From: Strongylocentrotus droebachiensis
Lineage: Eukaryota > Echinodermata > Echinoidea > Camarodonta > Strongylocentrotidae
Direction of reading: 5' to 3'
NCBI GenBank assembly: GCA_035222895.1
Contig: JAVYIG010007187.1
Coordinates: 1 to 64,000 of the forward strand
DNA length: 64,000 nucleotides
Shown here: one piece after another, positions 22,249 to 33,285 of the stretch
Layout: each line of letters begins with the position of its first letter
Numbering within the stretch: position 1 is the stretch's first letter
Made by a program: the position numbers and the translations under genes
Notes under the pieces: model-generated
Told to the model about the DNA's origin: nothing
Database searches by the model: none
Seen by the model: only the letters and a program-made list of their open reading frames with translations

Positions 22249-23330
22249 AGATGTCAGTAGCTGACAGGGTTAAACAACATTGATAAGCAGTGGTAGCTAT
22301 TGGAAGTCTGTACAGTTGATGCCGGAAAGGAAATATGTAGATTTCAGTAGCTGACAGGGTTAAACAACATTGGTTAGCAGTGGTAACTGTTGGAAGACTG
22401 TACAGTTGATGCCGGAAAGGAAATATGTAAATATCAGTAGCTGACAGGGTTAAACAACATTGGTTACCAGTGGTAGCTGTTGGAAGTCTCAACAGTCGAT
22501 GCTGGACAGGAAATATTGAGATGTCAGTAGCTGACAGGGTTAAACAACATTGGTTAGCAGTGGTAGCTGTTGGAAGTCTCAACAGTTGATGCCGGAAAGG
22601 AAATATTGAGATGTCAGTAGCTGACAGGGTAAACAACATTGGTTAGCAGTGGTAGCTGTTGGAAGTCTCAACAGTTGATGCCGGAAAGGAAATATTGAGA
22701 TGTCAGTAGCTGACAGGGTTAAACAACATTGGTTAGCAGTGGTAGCTGTTGGAATTCTGTACAGTTGCTGCCAGAAAGGAAATATGTAAATATCAGTAGC
22801 TGACAGGGTTAAACAACGTTTGGTTAGTAGTGGTAGCTGTTGGAATTCTGTACAGTTGCTGCCGGAAAGGAAATATGTAAATATCAGTAGCTGACAGGGT
22901 TAAACAACATTGGTTAGCAGTGGTAACTGTTGGAAGTCTGTACAGTCGATGCTGGACAGGAAATATTGAGATGTCAGTAGCTGACAGGGTTAAACAACAT
23001 TGGTTAGCAGTGGTAGCTGTTGGAAGTCTGTACAGTTGATGCCGGAAAGGAAATATGTAAATATCAGTAGCTGACAGGGTTAAACAACATTGGTTAGCAG
23101 TGGTAACTGTTGGAAGTCTGTACAGTTGATGCTGGACAGGAAATATTGAGATGTCAGTAGCTGACATGGTTAAACAACATTGGTTAGTAGTGGTAGCTGT
23201 TGGAAGTCTGTACAGTTGCTGCCAGAAAGGAAATATTGAGATGTCAGTAGCTGACAGGGTTAACCAACATTGGTTAGCAGTGGTAGCTGTTGGAAGTCTG
23301 TACAGTTGATGCCGGAAAGGAAATATTTAG
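22249..23330. repeat. 90-bp array 1 (~12 monomers)
   Basis: The monomer contains the short palindrome GTCAGTAGCTGAC and runs through TTGGTTAGCAGTGGTAGCTG to GTACAGTTGATGCCGGAAAG. Ninety is a multiple of three, so open frames persist on both strands. The minus reading gives a 30-residue repeat (LTLSATDI...FPFRHQLYRLPTATT). There is no start context or homology to support a protein. Confidence 0.93.
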
Positions 23331-23399
23331 ATTTGGCACCAAGCAGGCATAATAATGAGCAGAGGGATAGATGGTCTTTCCTTCTTTTACCCTCATGAG

Positions 23400-23860
23400 G
23401 TCCTCCAAATAACTTGTGCAGGGGCACAGCGACCGGGCAAAATTGGGGACAAACATCCTGTAATAATTATATAACCCCAAAAATGCACGTACTTCTTTGT
23501 TTGCGGTGTGGGTCAATTCGCAATAGCTGCAGTCTTACTGGGGTCAGTTGCTATCAAAAGGATATGTCCTAGATAGTGCACTTTTGGCACTTGTAACATG
23601 TTGATGGCTTTAACTTGAAACCATGGATGGCTAGACGACTAATGACCTTCCCTAACCTTTTTACATCTCCTGTATATGGTTGCGTACCTCTTCGTACTGG
23701 GAAGGGGTGATACGCCTAAATCGCTCCCTAACTGGCTAGGGATTGTGACAGGAATGCAGTACGTGCTCTATGATTTCATTATGTTCTCAATAGAGAAAGC
23801 GTTGAATACATGTGGATATTCTGAGACTACCGACTTAACTCTTATCAATGAATCCTTCCG
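23400..23860 (-). pseudogene. Ty3/gypsy RT remnant lacking the catalytic core (core 1)
   Basis: Minus-strand pieces in order: AFSIENIM (about 23800), then FRRITPSQYEEVRNHIQEM (23664-23720), which is the N-terminal RT segment of gypsy elements. The next recognisable piece is RLAIHGFKLKP (about 23620), then KVHYLGHI, ATDPSKTAAIAN and KEVRAFLGLYNYY...FVPNFA (about 23440-23500), the end of RT and its connection. The stretch that should hold the palm motifs and the YxDD box, around 110-120 codons, is absent between HIQEM and RLAIHG. Stops and frame changes separate the rest. It cannot make an active enzyme. The same junction is seen in every core. Confidence 0.82.
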
Positions 23861-24198
23861 GGGCAGGAGAGCCTGAAAAATCTAGTTGATCGGCCATTCA
23901 ATCACCATGCATCTTCTTGTTCTGCCTGGTTGGCCTTATGGTGGTGGTGGTCTCTTGCATCTGGACGGATTTTAACGATTGGCAAAAATACACTTCCCCA
24001 AATTTGGCATGGTGAGACACCTACAGGGTGATTTTGTGGGGTTTTGTATCAAAATAGGTATGGTCTGGCCATCTAGTCGGGCCTTATATCTACTGTCACA
24101 ATTTTGGGTTCAATATCAAGTTCTTCGGTACTACGACTACGTTATAGTTTATTGGGGAGTAAGGAAACAAAGATTTCCAATAGGGGGACAGGGAATAA

Positions 24199-24330
24199 GC
24201 TACGGATATAAAAGCTTTTTGACAGTGTAGACACCCAGGACCTGGTATCTAACAAGCATATGGCACCTTCGACCTTGTGTTATAGCTTTGCTTTCATTGG
24301 CTCTCCCTACCAACCGGTTTAAAATCTCTT
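24199..24330 (-). pseudogene. Ty3/gypsy aspartic protease remnant (core 1)
   Basis: On the minus strand LNRLVGRANESKA (about 24300) leads, after a frame change, to CLLDTRSWVSTLSKSFY. This matches the gypsy protease pattern in which the active site is normally D-T-G; here Gly is Arg. In cores 3-7 the Trp is changed to Arg. The open frame ends shortly after. Confidence 0.75.
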
Positions 24331-24585
24331 TTGGGGGAGCTCCGGGGTTTTTGTTTTTGGGGGGGAGGAACACCCGAGTTGGAACCTACTGCTTGCCCAA
24401 GTGTGGTGGCCCCTGCCCTTTTAGAGGCATTACTCTCCCTGATTTGCCATAATTTGCAGGATCGGGATCGGCTGGGGGTGTATGTGGGGGTAGATTCTGG
24501 GTAGGGGGGCCTGCATGGTTGAGGTAGTAATGCACACTCCACACAAAATGTCCCTCGCCCTCACACCTTAAACGGCCTAAAATTA

Positions 24586-24684
24586 CATTTTTACCTCTGG
24601 CATTTTAACCTCTGGCATTTTTACCTTTGACATTTTTACCTCTGACATTTTAACCTTTGACATTTTTAACTCTGACATTTTTAT
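24586..24684 (-). repeat. 15-bp minisatellite between gag and protease (core 1)
   Basis: Six to seven variants of TTTTTACCTCTGACA. On the minus strand they read as a KMSEV-type pentapeptide repeat. Cores 3-7 have one more unit than cores 1 and 2. The same motif forms an independent array at 63241-63436. Confidence 0.85.
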
Positions 24685-24699
24685 TTGGCAAACAAAGGC

Positions 24700-25605
24700 C
24701 CCCCTTTGACGTAGGTCAACTCTTATTCCTGCTGTTCTTTGCCATCTACTTGTATCTGGGTAGTTTTGGAAGGGGCAGCAGTATTTGGTTCGGTCGTGGT
24801 GGTAAGATTTTGCGCCTTTGTGCGTGTTGGATGTTGGCCACGGAAATCTTATGTTCTATCGCCTGTTCCATGGCCCGGGCAATCGACACCACCCCATCAA
24901 AATCATGCACACTCTTGTATCGATGCCTAATTGCCCCCTTCACCGTTATTGTCCATCAAATGTCTCATCTTTTGCGTCCCCCTGGAAGTCCACCACTGCG
25001 CTCTACCCGTTCTACCAGCAATTATAGCCGGGTACTGTACATTGCTATTGGCTCCCCCGCTGTCTGCCGGGTGCAATACAATTGCTGTAATAGTACGGCC
25101 CGGCTTTCCACAGTTCCGTAGAACCCTCTAGTTTATATGGCCGATATCCTTCGTAGAGGCCTCTGGCCCCATGCTAAAAGCAATCTGCCCAGCCTCCCCC
25201 TCAGCGATCTCTGTACCATCCTATCTAGGGCATCCAAGGAGCATGACTATAATCTTTTGACAAACAGTCGACTTCATACTTCCACCCCTCAAAACCTACC
25301 TTGCCCCCTTTTAGCCTTAGGTCCCCACTGAAAAAGGACAATAGGTGGGGTTTTCGTTCAACCACATCCTCTTCTAATTTCAAGTTTAGGGCTGCGAAGA
25401 GGACTCCTTGCACCTCTACTGGACTACCTAGCAACTAGCTGGGGTCCATTTTTCTTTGAAGTTTCCCAAGTTTGCTCTCGATTGGGAAAGACACAGTATG
25501 CTGACCTTGTAGTTCTGCCCTTACTGAATCCCGCCCAAACTTATTAACCACCAGCTTTCCTACTTCTTCAACAAATTCTTCTAACTCTCCTTCTGTCACT
25601 TGCAT
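24700..25605 (-). pseudogene. Ty3/gypsy gag pseudogene (core 1)
   Basis: Starts at an ATG (25605-25603), MQVTEGELEEFVEEVGKLV, and runs ~55 codons to an in-frame TAG. It continues in the same frame with FFSGD...GFEGWKYEVDCL, then after frame changes EAGQIAFSMGPEASTKDI, GFYGTVESRAVLLQQLY and finally AIRHRYKSVHDFDGVVSIA. This order (FSG, WKYEV, RRSLRG-like, GPEAS, YG.V.S...LLQ.LY, RHRY) is the capsid pattern of one group of Ty3/gypsy Gag proteins, related to vertebrate PNMA-type capsids. I rely on pattern memory for that comparison. At least one stop and several frameshifts are fixed across the units, so no full Gag is made. A 154-codon frame on the opposite strand over this region is a shadow. 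Confidence 0.8.
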
Positions 25606-25940
25606 GCTTAATTCCTAATCAAGACTACCCGGTCCCCATGTATGCCTGCCTATTTATTTATTCTAGCTGAAATCACAACACGACAAAAAATAACAATATT
25701 AACTCCAAATCAAAATTAAACATCAACCAATTCTGACTAGCCACATAACTACTAGACCCGTATTATAACGGTTAACTAGCACAGCCTACATGGCGAAAGA
25801 AAAAAAACATGTGAACCGTCGGCGAGGTCTTTAACAAAACAATTTTATGCGCTGCCTCAAGTAGATATGATGAATGCTTAAACAAAAAAGGCAGTTCAGG
25901 CACGTTATCGAGGGAAATAGATGGGCTATGGTGTACAGAG

Positions 25941-26401
25941 GAAATATTGAGATGTCAGTAGCTGACAGGGTTAAACAACATTGGTTAGCAGTGGTAGCTG
26001 TTGGAAGTCTGTACAGTCGATGCTGGACAGGAAATATTGAGATGTCAGTAGCTGACAGGGTTAAACAACATTGGTTAGCAGTGGTAGCTGTTGGAAGTCT
26101 GTACAGTTGATGCCGGAAAGGAAATATGTAAATATCAGTAGCTGACAGGGTTAAACAACATTGGTTAGCAGTGGTAACTGTTGGAAGTCTGTACAGTTGA
26201 TGCTGGACAGGAAATATTGAGATGTCAGTAGCTGACATGGTTAAACAACATTGGTTAGTAGTGGTAGCTGTTGGAAGTCTGTACAGTTGCTGCCAGAAAG
26301 GAAATATTGAGATGTCAGTAGCTGACAGGGTTAACCAACATTGGTTAGCAGTGGTAGCTGTTGGAAGTCTGTACAGTTGATGCCGGAAAGGAAATATTTA
26401 G
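25941..26401. repeat. 90-bp array 2 (~5 monomers)
   Basis: Monomer by monomer it matches the last five monomers of array 1, including diagnostic variants (GATGCTGGACAGG, GACATGGTT, TTAACCAAC). This is as expected if unit 2 arose from unit 1 with loss of seven monomers. Confidence 0.93.
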
Positions 26402-29011
26402 ATTTGGCACCAAGCAGGCATAATAATGAGCAGAGGGATAGATGGTCTTTCCTTCTTTTACCCTCATGAGGTCCTCCAAATAACTTGTGCAGGGGCACAG
26501 CGACCGGGCAAAATTGGGGACAAACATCCTGTAATAATTATATAACCCCAAAAATGCACGTACTTCTTTGTTTGCGGTGTGGGTCAATTCGCAATAGCTG
26601 CAGTCTTACTGGGGTCAGTTGCTATCAAAAGGATATGTCCTAGATAGTGCACTTTTGGCACTTGTAACATGTTGATGGCTTTAACTTGAAACCATGGATG
26701 GCTAGACGACTAATGACCTTCCCTAACCTTTTTACATCTCCTGTATATGGTTGCGTACCTCTTCGTACTGGGAAGGGGTGATACGCCTAAATCGCTCCCT
26801 AACTGGCTAGGGATTGTGACAGGAATGCAGTACGTGCTCTATGATTTCATTATGTTCTCAATAGAGAAAGCGTTGAATACATGTGGATATTCTGAGACTA
26901 CCGACTTAACTCTTATCAATGAATCCTTCCGGGGCAGGAGAGCCTGAAAAATCTAGTTGATCGGCCATTCAATCACCATGCATCTTCTTGTTCTGCCTGG
27001 TTGGCCTTATGGTGGTGGTGGTCTCTTGCATCTGGACGGATTTTAACGATTGGCAAAAATACACTTCCCCAAATTTGGCATGGTGAGACACCTACAGGGT
27101 GATTTTGTGGGGTTTTGTATCAAAATAGGTATGGTCTGGCCATCTAGTCGGGCCTTATATCTACTGTCACAATTTTGGGTTCAATATCAAGTTCTTCGGT
27201 ACTACGACTACGTTATAGTTTATTGGGGAGTAAGGAAACAAAGATTTCCAATAGGGGGACAGGGAATAAGCTACGGATATAAAAGCTTTTTGACAGTGTA
27301 GACACCCAGGACCTGGTATCTAACAAGCATATGGCACCTTCGACCTTGTGTTATAGCTTTGCTTTCATTGGCTCTCCCTACCAACCGGTTTAAAATCTCT
27401 TTTGGGGGAGCTCCGGGGTTTTTGTTTTTGGGGGGGAGGAACACCCGAGTTGGAACCTACTGCTTGCCCAAGTGTGGTGGCCCCTGCCCTTTTAGAGGCA
27501 TTACTCTCCCTGATTTGCCATAATTTGCAGGATCGGGATCGGCTGGGGGTGTATGTGGGGGTAGATTCTGGGTAGGGGGGCCTGCATGGTTGAGGTAGTA
27601 ATGCACACTCCACACAAAATGTCCCTCGCCCTCACACCTTAAACGGCCTAAAATTACATTTTTACCTCTGGCATTTTAACCTCTGGCATTTTTACCTTTG
27701 ACATTTTTACCTCTGACATTTTAACCTTTGACATTTTTAACTCTGACATTTTTATTTGGCAAACAAAGGCCCCCCTTTGACGTAGGTCAACTCTTATTCC
27801 TGCTGTTCTTTGCCATCTACTTGTATCTGGGTAGTTTTGGAAGGGGCAGCAGTATTTGGTTCGGTCGTGGTGGTAAGATTTTGCGCCTTTGTGCGTGTTG
27901 GATGTTGGCCACGGAAATCTTATGTTCTATCGCCTGTTCCATGGCCCGGGCAATCGACACCACCCCATCAAAATCATGCACACTCTTGTATCGATGCCTA
28001 ATTGCCCCCTTCACCGTTATTGTCCATCAAATGTCTCATCTTTTGCGTCCCCCTGGAAGTCCACCACTGCGCTCTACCCGTTCTACCAGCAATTATAGCC
28101 GGGTACTGTACATTGCTATTGGCTCCCCCGCTGTCTGCCGGGTGCAATACAATTGCTGTAATAGTACGGCCCGGCTTTCCACAGTTCCGTAGAACCCTCT
28201 AGTTTATATGGCCGATATCCTTCGTAGAGGCCTCTGGCCCCATGCTAAAAGCAATCTGCCCAGCCTCCCCCTCAGCGATCTCTGTACCATCCTATCTAGG
28301 GCATCCAAGGAGCATGACTATAATCTTTTGACAAACAGTCGACTTCATACTTCCACCCCTCAAAACCTACCTTGCCCCCTTTTAGCCTTAGGTCCCCACT
28401 GAAAAAGGACAATAGGTGGGGTTTTCGTTCAACCACATCCTCTTCTAATTTCAAGTTTAGGGCTGCGAAGAGGACTCCTTGCACCTCTACTGGACTACCT
28501 AGCAACTAGCTGGGGTCCATTTTTCTTTGAAGTTTCCCAAGTTTGCTCTCGATTGGGAAAGACACAGTATGCTGACCTTGTAGTTCTGCCCTTACTGAAT
28601 CCCGCCCAAACTTATTAACCACCAGCTTTCCTACTTCTTCAACAAATTCTTCTAACTCTCCTTCTGTCACTTGCATGCTTAATTCCTAATCAAGACTACC
28701 CGGTCCCCATGTATGCCTGCCTATTTATTTATTCTAGCTGAAATCACAACACGACAAAAAATAACAATATTAACTCCAAATCAAAATTAAACATCAACCA
28801 ATTCTGACTAGCCACATAACTACTAGACCCGTATTATAACGGTTAACTAGCACAGCCTACATGGCGAAAGAAAAAAAACATGTGAACCGTCGGCGAGGTC
28901 TTTAACAAAACAATTTTATGCGCTGCCTCAAGTAGATATGATGAATGCTTAAACAAAAAAGGCAGTTCAGGCACGTTATCGAGGGAAATAGATGGGCTAT
29001 GGTGTACAGAG
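26402..29011 (-). mobile_element. Macrosatellite core 2
   Basis: Looks identical to core 1 over its whole 2610 bp by eye, at an offset of exactly 3071 bp. Gag ATG equivalent at 28676; protease remnant near 27320; RT remnant 26471-26931. Confidence 0.85.
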
Positions 29012-29832
29012 GAAATATTGAGATGTCAGTAGCTGACAGGGTTAAACAACATTGGTTAGCAGTGGTAGCTGTTGGAAGTCTGTACAGTTGATGCCGGAAA
29101 GGAAATATCTAGATGTCAGTAGCTGACAGGGTTAAACAACATTGGTTAGCAGTGGTAGCTGTTGGAAGACTGTACAGTTGATGCCGGAAAGGAAATATGT
29201 AGATGTCAGTAGCTGACAGGGTTAAAAAACATTGGTTAGCAGTGGTAACTGTTGGAAGACTGTACAGTTGATGCCGGAAAGGAAATATTGAGATGTCAGT
29301 AGCTGACAGGGTTAAAAAACATTGGTTAGCAGTGGTAGCTGTTGGAAGACTGTACAGTTGATGCCGGAAAGGAAATATTGAGATGTCAGTAGCTGACAGG
29401 GTAAACCAACATTGGTTAGCAGTGGTAGCTGTTGGAAGTCTCAACAGTTGATGCCGGAAAGGAAATATTGAGATGTCAGTAGCTGACAGGGTTAAACAAC
29501 ATTGGTTAGCAGTGGTAGCTGTTGGAATTCTGTACAGTTGCTGCCGGAAAGGAAATATGTAAATATCAGTAGCTGACAGGGTTAAACAACATTGGTTAGC
29601 AGTGGTAACTGTTGGAAGTCTGTACAGTTGATGCTGGACAGGAAATATTGAGATGTCAGTAGCTTACATGGTTAAACAACATTGGTTAGTAGTGGTAGCT
29701 GTTGGAAGTCTGTACAGTTGCTGCCAGAAAGAAAATATTGAGATGTCAGTAGCTGACAGGGTTAAACAACATTGGTTAGCAGTGGTAGCTGTTGGAAATC
29801 TGTACAGTTGATGCCGGAAAGGAAATATTTAG
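29012..29832. repeat. 90-bp array 3 (~9 monomers)
   Basis: Mostly the GATGCCGGAAAGG type. It shares the order of variants with array 4 (for example the GGTTAAAAAACATTGG monomers and the terminal GGAAATCTGTACAG), marking the two as recent duplicates. Confidence 0.93.
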
Positions 29833-32465
29833 ATTTGGCACCAAGCAGGCATAATAATGAGCAGATCGAGGGATAGATGGTCTTTCCTTCTTTTACCCTC
29901 ATGAGTTCCTCGATCCAAATAACTCGTGCAGGGGCACAGCGACCGGGCAAAATTGGGGACAAACGTCCTGTAATAATTAGTTAACCCCAAAAATGCACGT
30001 ACTTCTTTGTTTGCGGTGTGGGTCAATTCGCAATAGCTGCAGTCTTACTGGGGTCAGTTGCTATCAAAAGGATTTGTCCTAGATAGTGCACTTTTGGCAC
30101 TTGTAACATGTTGATGGCTTTAACTTGAAACCATGGATGGCTAGACGACTAATGACCTTCCCTACCCTCTTTACATCTCCTGTATATGGTTGCGTACCTC
30201 TTCGTACTGGGGAAGGGGTGATACGCCTAAATCGCTCCCTAACTGGCTAGGGATTGTGACAGGAATGCGGTACGTGCTCTATGATTTCATTATGTTCTCA
30301 ATAGAGAAAGCGCTGAATACATGTGGATATTCTGAGACTACCGACTTAACTCTTATCAATGAATCCTTCCGGGGCAGGAGAGCCTGAAAAATCTAGTTGA
30401 TCGGCCATTCAATCACCATGCATCTTCTTGTTCTGCCTAGTTGGCCTTATGGTGGTGGTGGTCTCTTGCATCTGGACGGATTTTAACGATTGGCAAAAAT
30501 ACACTTCCCCAAATTTGGCATGGTGAGACACCTACAGGGTGATTTCGTGGGGTTTTGTATCAAAATAGGTATGGTCTGGCCATCTAGTCGGGCCTTATAT
30601 CTACTGTCACAATTTTGGGTTCAATATCAAGTTCTTCGGTACTACGACTACGTTATAGTTTATTGGGGAGTAAGGAAACAAAGATTTCCAATAGGGGGAC
30701 AGGGAATAAGCTACGGATATAAAAGCTTTTTGACAGTGTAGACACCCGGGACCTGGTATCTAACAAGCATATGGCACCTTCGACCTTGTGTTATAGCTTT
30801 GCTTTCATTGGCTCTCCCTACCAACCGGTTTAAAATCTCTTTTGGGGGAGCTCCGGGGTTTTTGTTTTTGGGGGGGAGGAACACCCGAGTTGGAACCTAC
30901 TGCTTGCCCAAGTGTGGTGGCCCCTGCCCTTTTAGAGGCATTACTCTCCCTGATTTGCCATAATTTGCAGGATCGGGATCGGCTGGGGGTGTATGTGGGG
31001 GTAGATTCTGGGTAGGGGGGCCTGCATGGTTGAGGTAGTAATGCACACTCCACACAAAATGTCCCTCGCCCTCACACCTTAAACGGCCTAAAATTACATT
31101 TTTACCTCTGACATTTTTACCTCTGGCATTTTAACCTCTGGCATTTTTACCTTTGACATTTTTACCTCTGACATTTTAACCTTTGACATTTTTAACTCTG
31201 ACATTTTTATTTGGCAAACAAAGGCCCCCCTTTGACGTAGGTCAACTCTTATTCCTGCTGTTCTTTGCCATCTACTTGTATCTGGGTAGTTTTGGAAGGG
31301 GCAGCAGTATTTGGTTCGGTCGTGGTGGTAAGATTTTGCGCCTTTGTGCGTGTTGGATGTTGGCCACGGAAATCTTATGTTCTATCGCCTGTTCCATGGC
31401 CCGGGCAATCGACACCACCCCATCAAAATCATGCACACTCTTGTATCGATGCCTAATTGCCCCTTTCACCGTTATTGTCCATCAAATGTCTCATCTTTTG
31501 CGTCCCCCTGGAAGTCCACCACTGCGCTCTACCCGTTCTACCAGCAATTATAGCCGGGTACTGTACATTGCTATTGGCTCCCCCGCTGTCTGCCGGGTGC
31601 AATGCAATTGCTGTAATAGTCAGCCCGGCTTTCCACAGTTCCGTAGAACCCTCTAGTTTATATGGCCGATATCCTTCGTAGAGGCCTCTGGCCCCATGCT
31701 AAAAGCAATCTGCCCAGCCTCCCCCTCAGCGATCTCTGTACCATCCTATCTAGGGCATCCAAGGAGCATGACTATAATCTTTTGACAAACAGTCGACTTC
31801 ATACTTCCACCCCTCAAAACCTACCTTGCCCCCTTTTAGCCTTAGGTCCCCACTGAAAAAGGACAATAGGTGGGGTTTTCGTTCAACCACATCCTCTTCT
31901 AATTTCAAGTTTAGGGCTGCGAAGAGGACTCCTTGCACCTCTACTGGACTATCTAGCAACTAGCTGGGGTCCATTTTTCTTTGAAGTTTCCCAAGTTTGC
32001 TCTCGATTGGGAAAGACACAGTATGCTGACCTTGTAGTTCTGCCCTTACTGAATCCCGCCCAAACTTATTAACCACCAGCTTTCCTACTTCTTCAACAAA
32101 TTCTTCTAACTCTCCTTCTGTCACTTGCATGCTTAATTCCTAATCAAGACTACCCGGTCCCCATGTATGCCTGCCTATTTATTTATTCTAGCTGAAATCA
32201 CAACACGACAAAAAATAACAATATTAACTCCAAATCAAAATTAAACATCAACCAATTCTGACTAGCCACATAACTACTAGACCCGTATTATAACGGTTAA
32301 CTAGCACAGCCTACATGGCGAAAGAAAAAAAACATGTGAACCGTCGGCGAGGTCTTTAACAAAACAATTTTATGCGCTGCCTCAAGTAGATATGATGAAT
32401 GCTTAAACAAAAAAGGCAGTTCAGGCACGTTATCGAGGGAAATAGATGGGCTATGGTGTACAGAG
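29833..32465 (-). mobile_element. Macrosatellite core 3
   Basis: 23 bp longer than core 1: two ATCG-type 4-bp insertions near 29867 and 29910, and one extra 15-bp repeat near 31105. The insertions change the frame of the RT tail remnant. Gag ATG equivalent at 32130. Confidence 0.85.
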
Positions 32466-33285
32466 GAAATATTGAGATGTCAGTAGCTGACAGGGTTAAA
32501 CAACATTGGTTAGCAGTGGTAGCTGTTGGAAGTCTGTACAGTTGATGCCGGAAAGGAAATATCTAGATGTCAGTAGCTGACAGGGTTAAACAACATTGGT
32601 TAGCAGTGGTAGCTGTTGGAAGACTGTACAGTTGATGCCGGAAAGGAAATATGTAGATGTCAGTAGCTGACAGGGTTAAAAAACATTGGTTAGCAGTGGT
32701 AACTGTTGGAAGACTGTACAGTTGATGCCGGAAAGGAAATATTGAGATGTCAGTAGCTGACAGGGTTAAACAACATTGATTAGCAGTGGTAGCTGTTGGA
32801 AGACTGTACAGTTGATGCCGGAAAGGAAATATTGAGATGTCAGTAGCTGACAGGGTAAACAACATTGGTTACCAGTGGTAGCTGTTGGAAGTCTCAACAG
32901 TTGATGCCGGAAAGGAAATATTGAGATGTCAGTAGCTGACAGGGTTAAACAACATTGGTTAGCAGTGGTAGCTGTTGGAATTCTGTACAGTTGCTGCCGG
33001 AAAGGAAATATGTAAATATCAGTAGCTGACAGGGTTAAACAACATTGGTTAGCAGTGGTAACTGTTGGAAGTCTGTACAGTTGATGCTGGACAGGAAATA
33101 TTGAGATGTCAGTAGCTTACATGGTTAAACAACATTGGTTAGTAGTGGTAGCTGTTGGAAGTCTGTACAGTTGCTGCCAGAAAGGAAATATTGAGATGTC
33201 AGTAGCTGACAGGGTTAAACAACATTGGTTAGCAGTGGTAGCTGTTGGAAATCTGTACAGTTGATGCCGGAAAGGAAATATTTAG
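32466..33285. repeat. 90-bp array 4 (~9 monomers)
   Basis: Near-copy of array 3, with one base lost in the fifth monomer and few substitutions. Confidence 0.93.

Larger units (their letters stand above)
23331..25940 (-). mobile_element. Macrosatellite core 1: dead Ty3/gypsy fragment
   Basis: On the minus strand the order is an AT-rich leader, gag from an ATG at 25605, a 15-bp minisatellite, protease, then RT fragments running into the 90-bp array. It has no LTRs, no RNase H and no integrase. The pieces are listed separately. This version lacks the extra 15-bp repeat and the two ATCG insertions of cores 3 and 4. Confidence 0.85.

Noticed and set aside
24294..24542. 82-codon minus frame, Pro/Ser-rich, in every core
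   Set aside because: It lies in the gag-protease linker of the dead element. I looked for a zinc knuckle and could not find convincing Cys spacing.
24657..25121. 154-157-codon plus-strand frame present in five cores
   Set aside because: It is antisense to the gypsy gag pseudogene, has no recognisable domain, and is truncated in cores 6 and 7.
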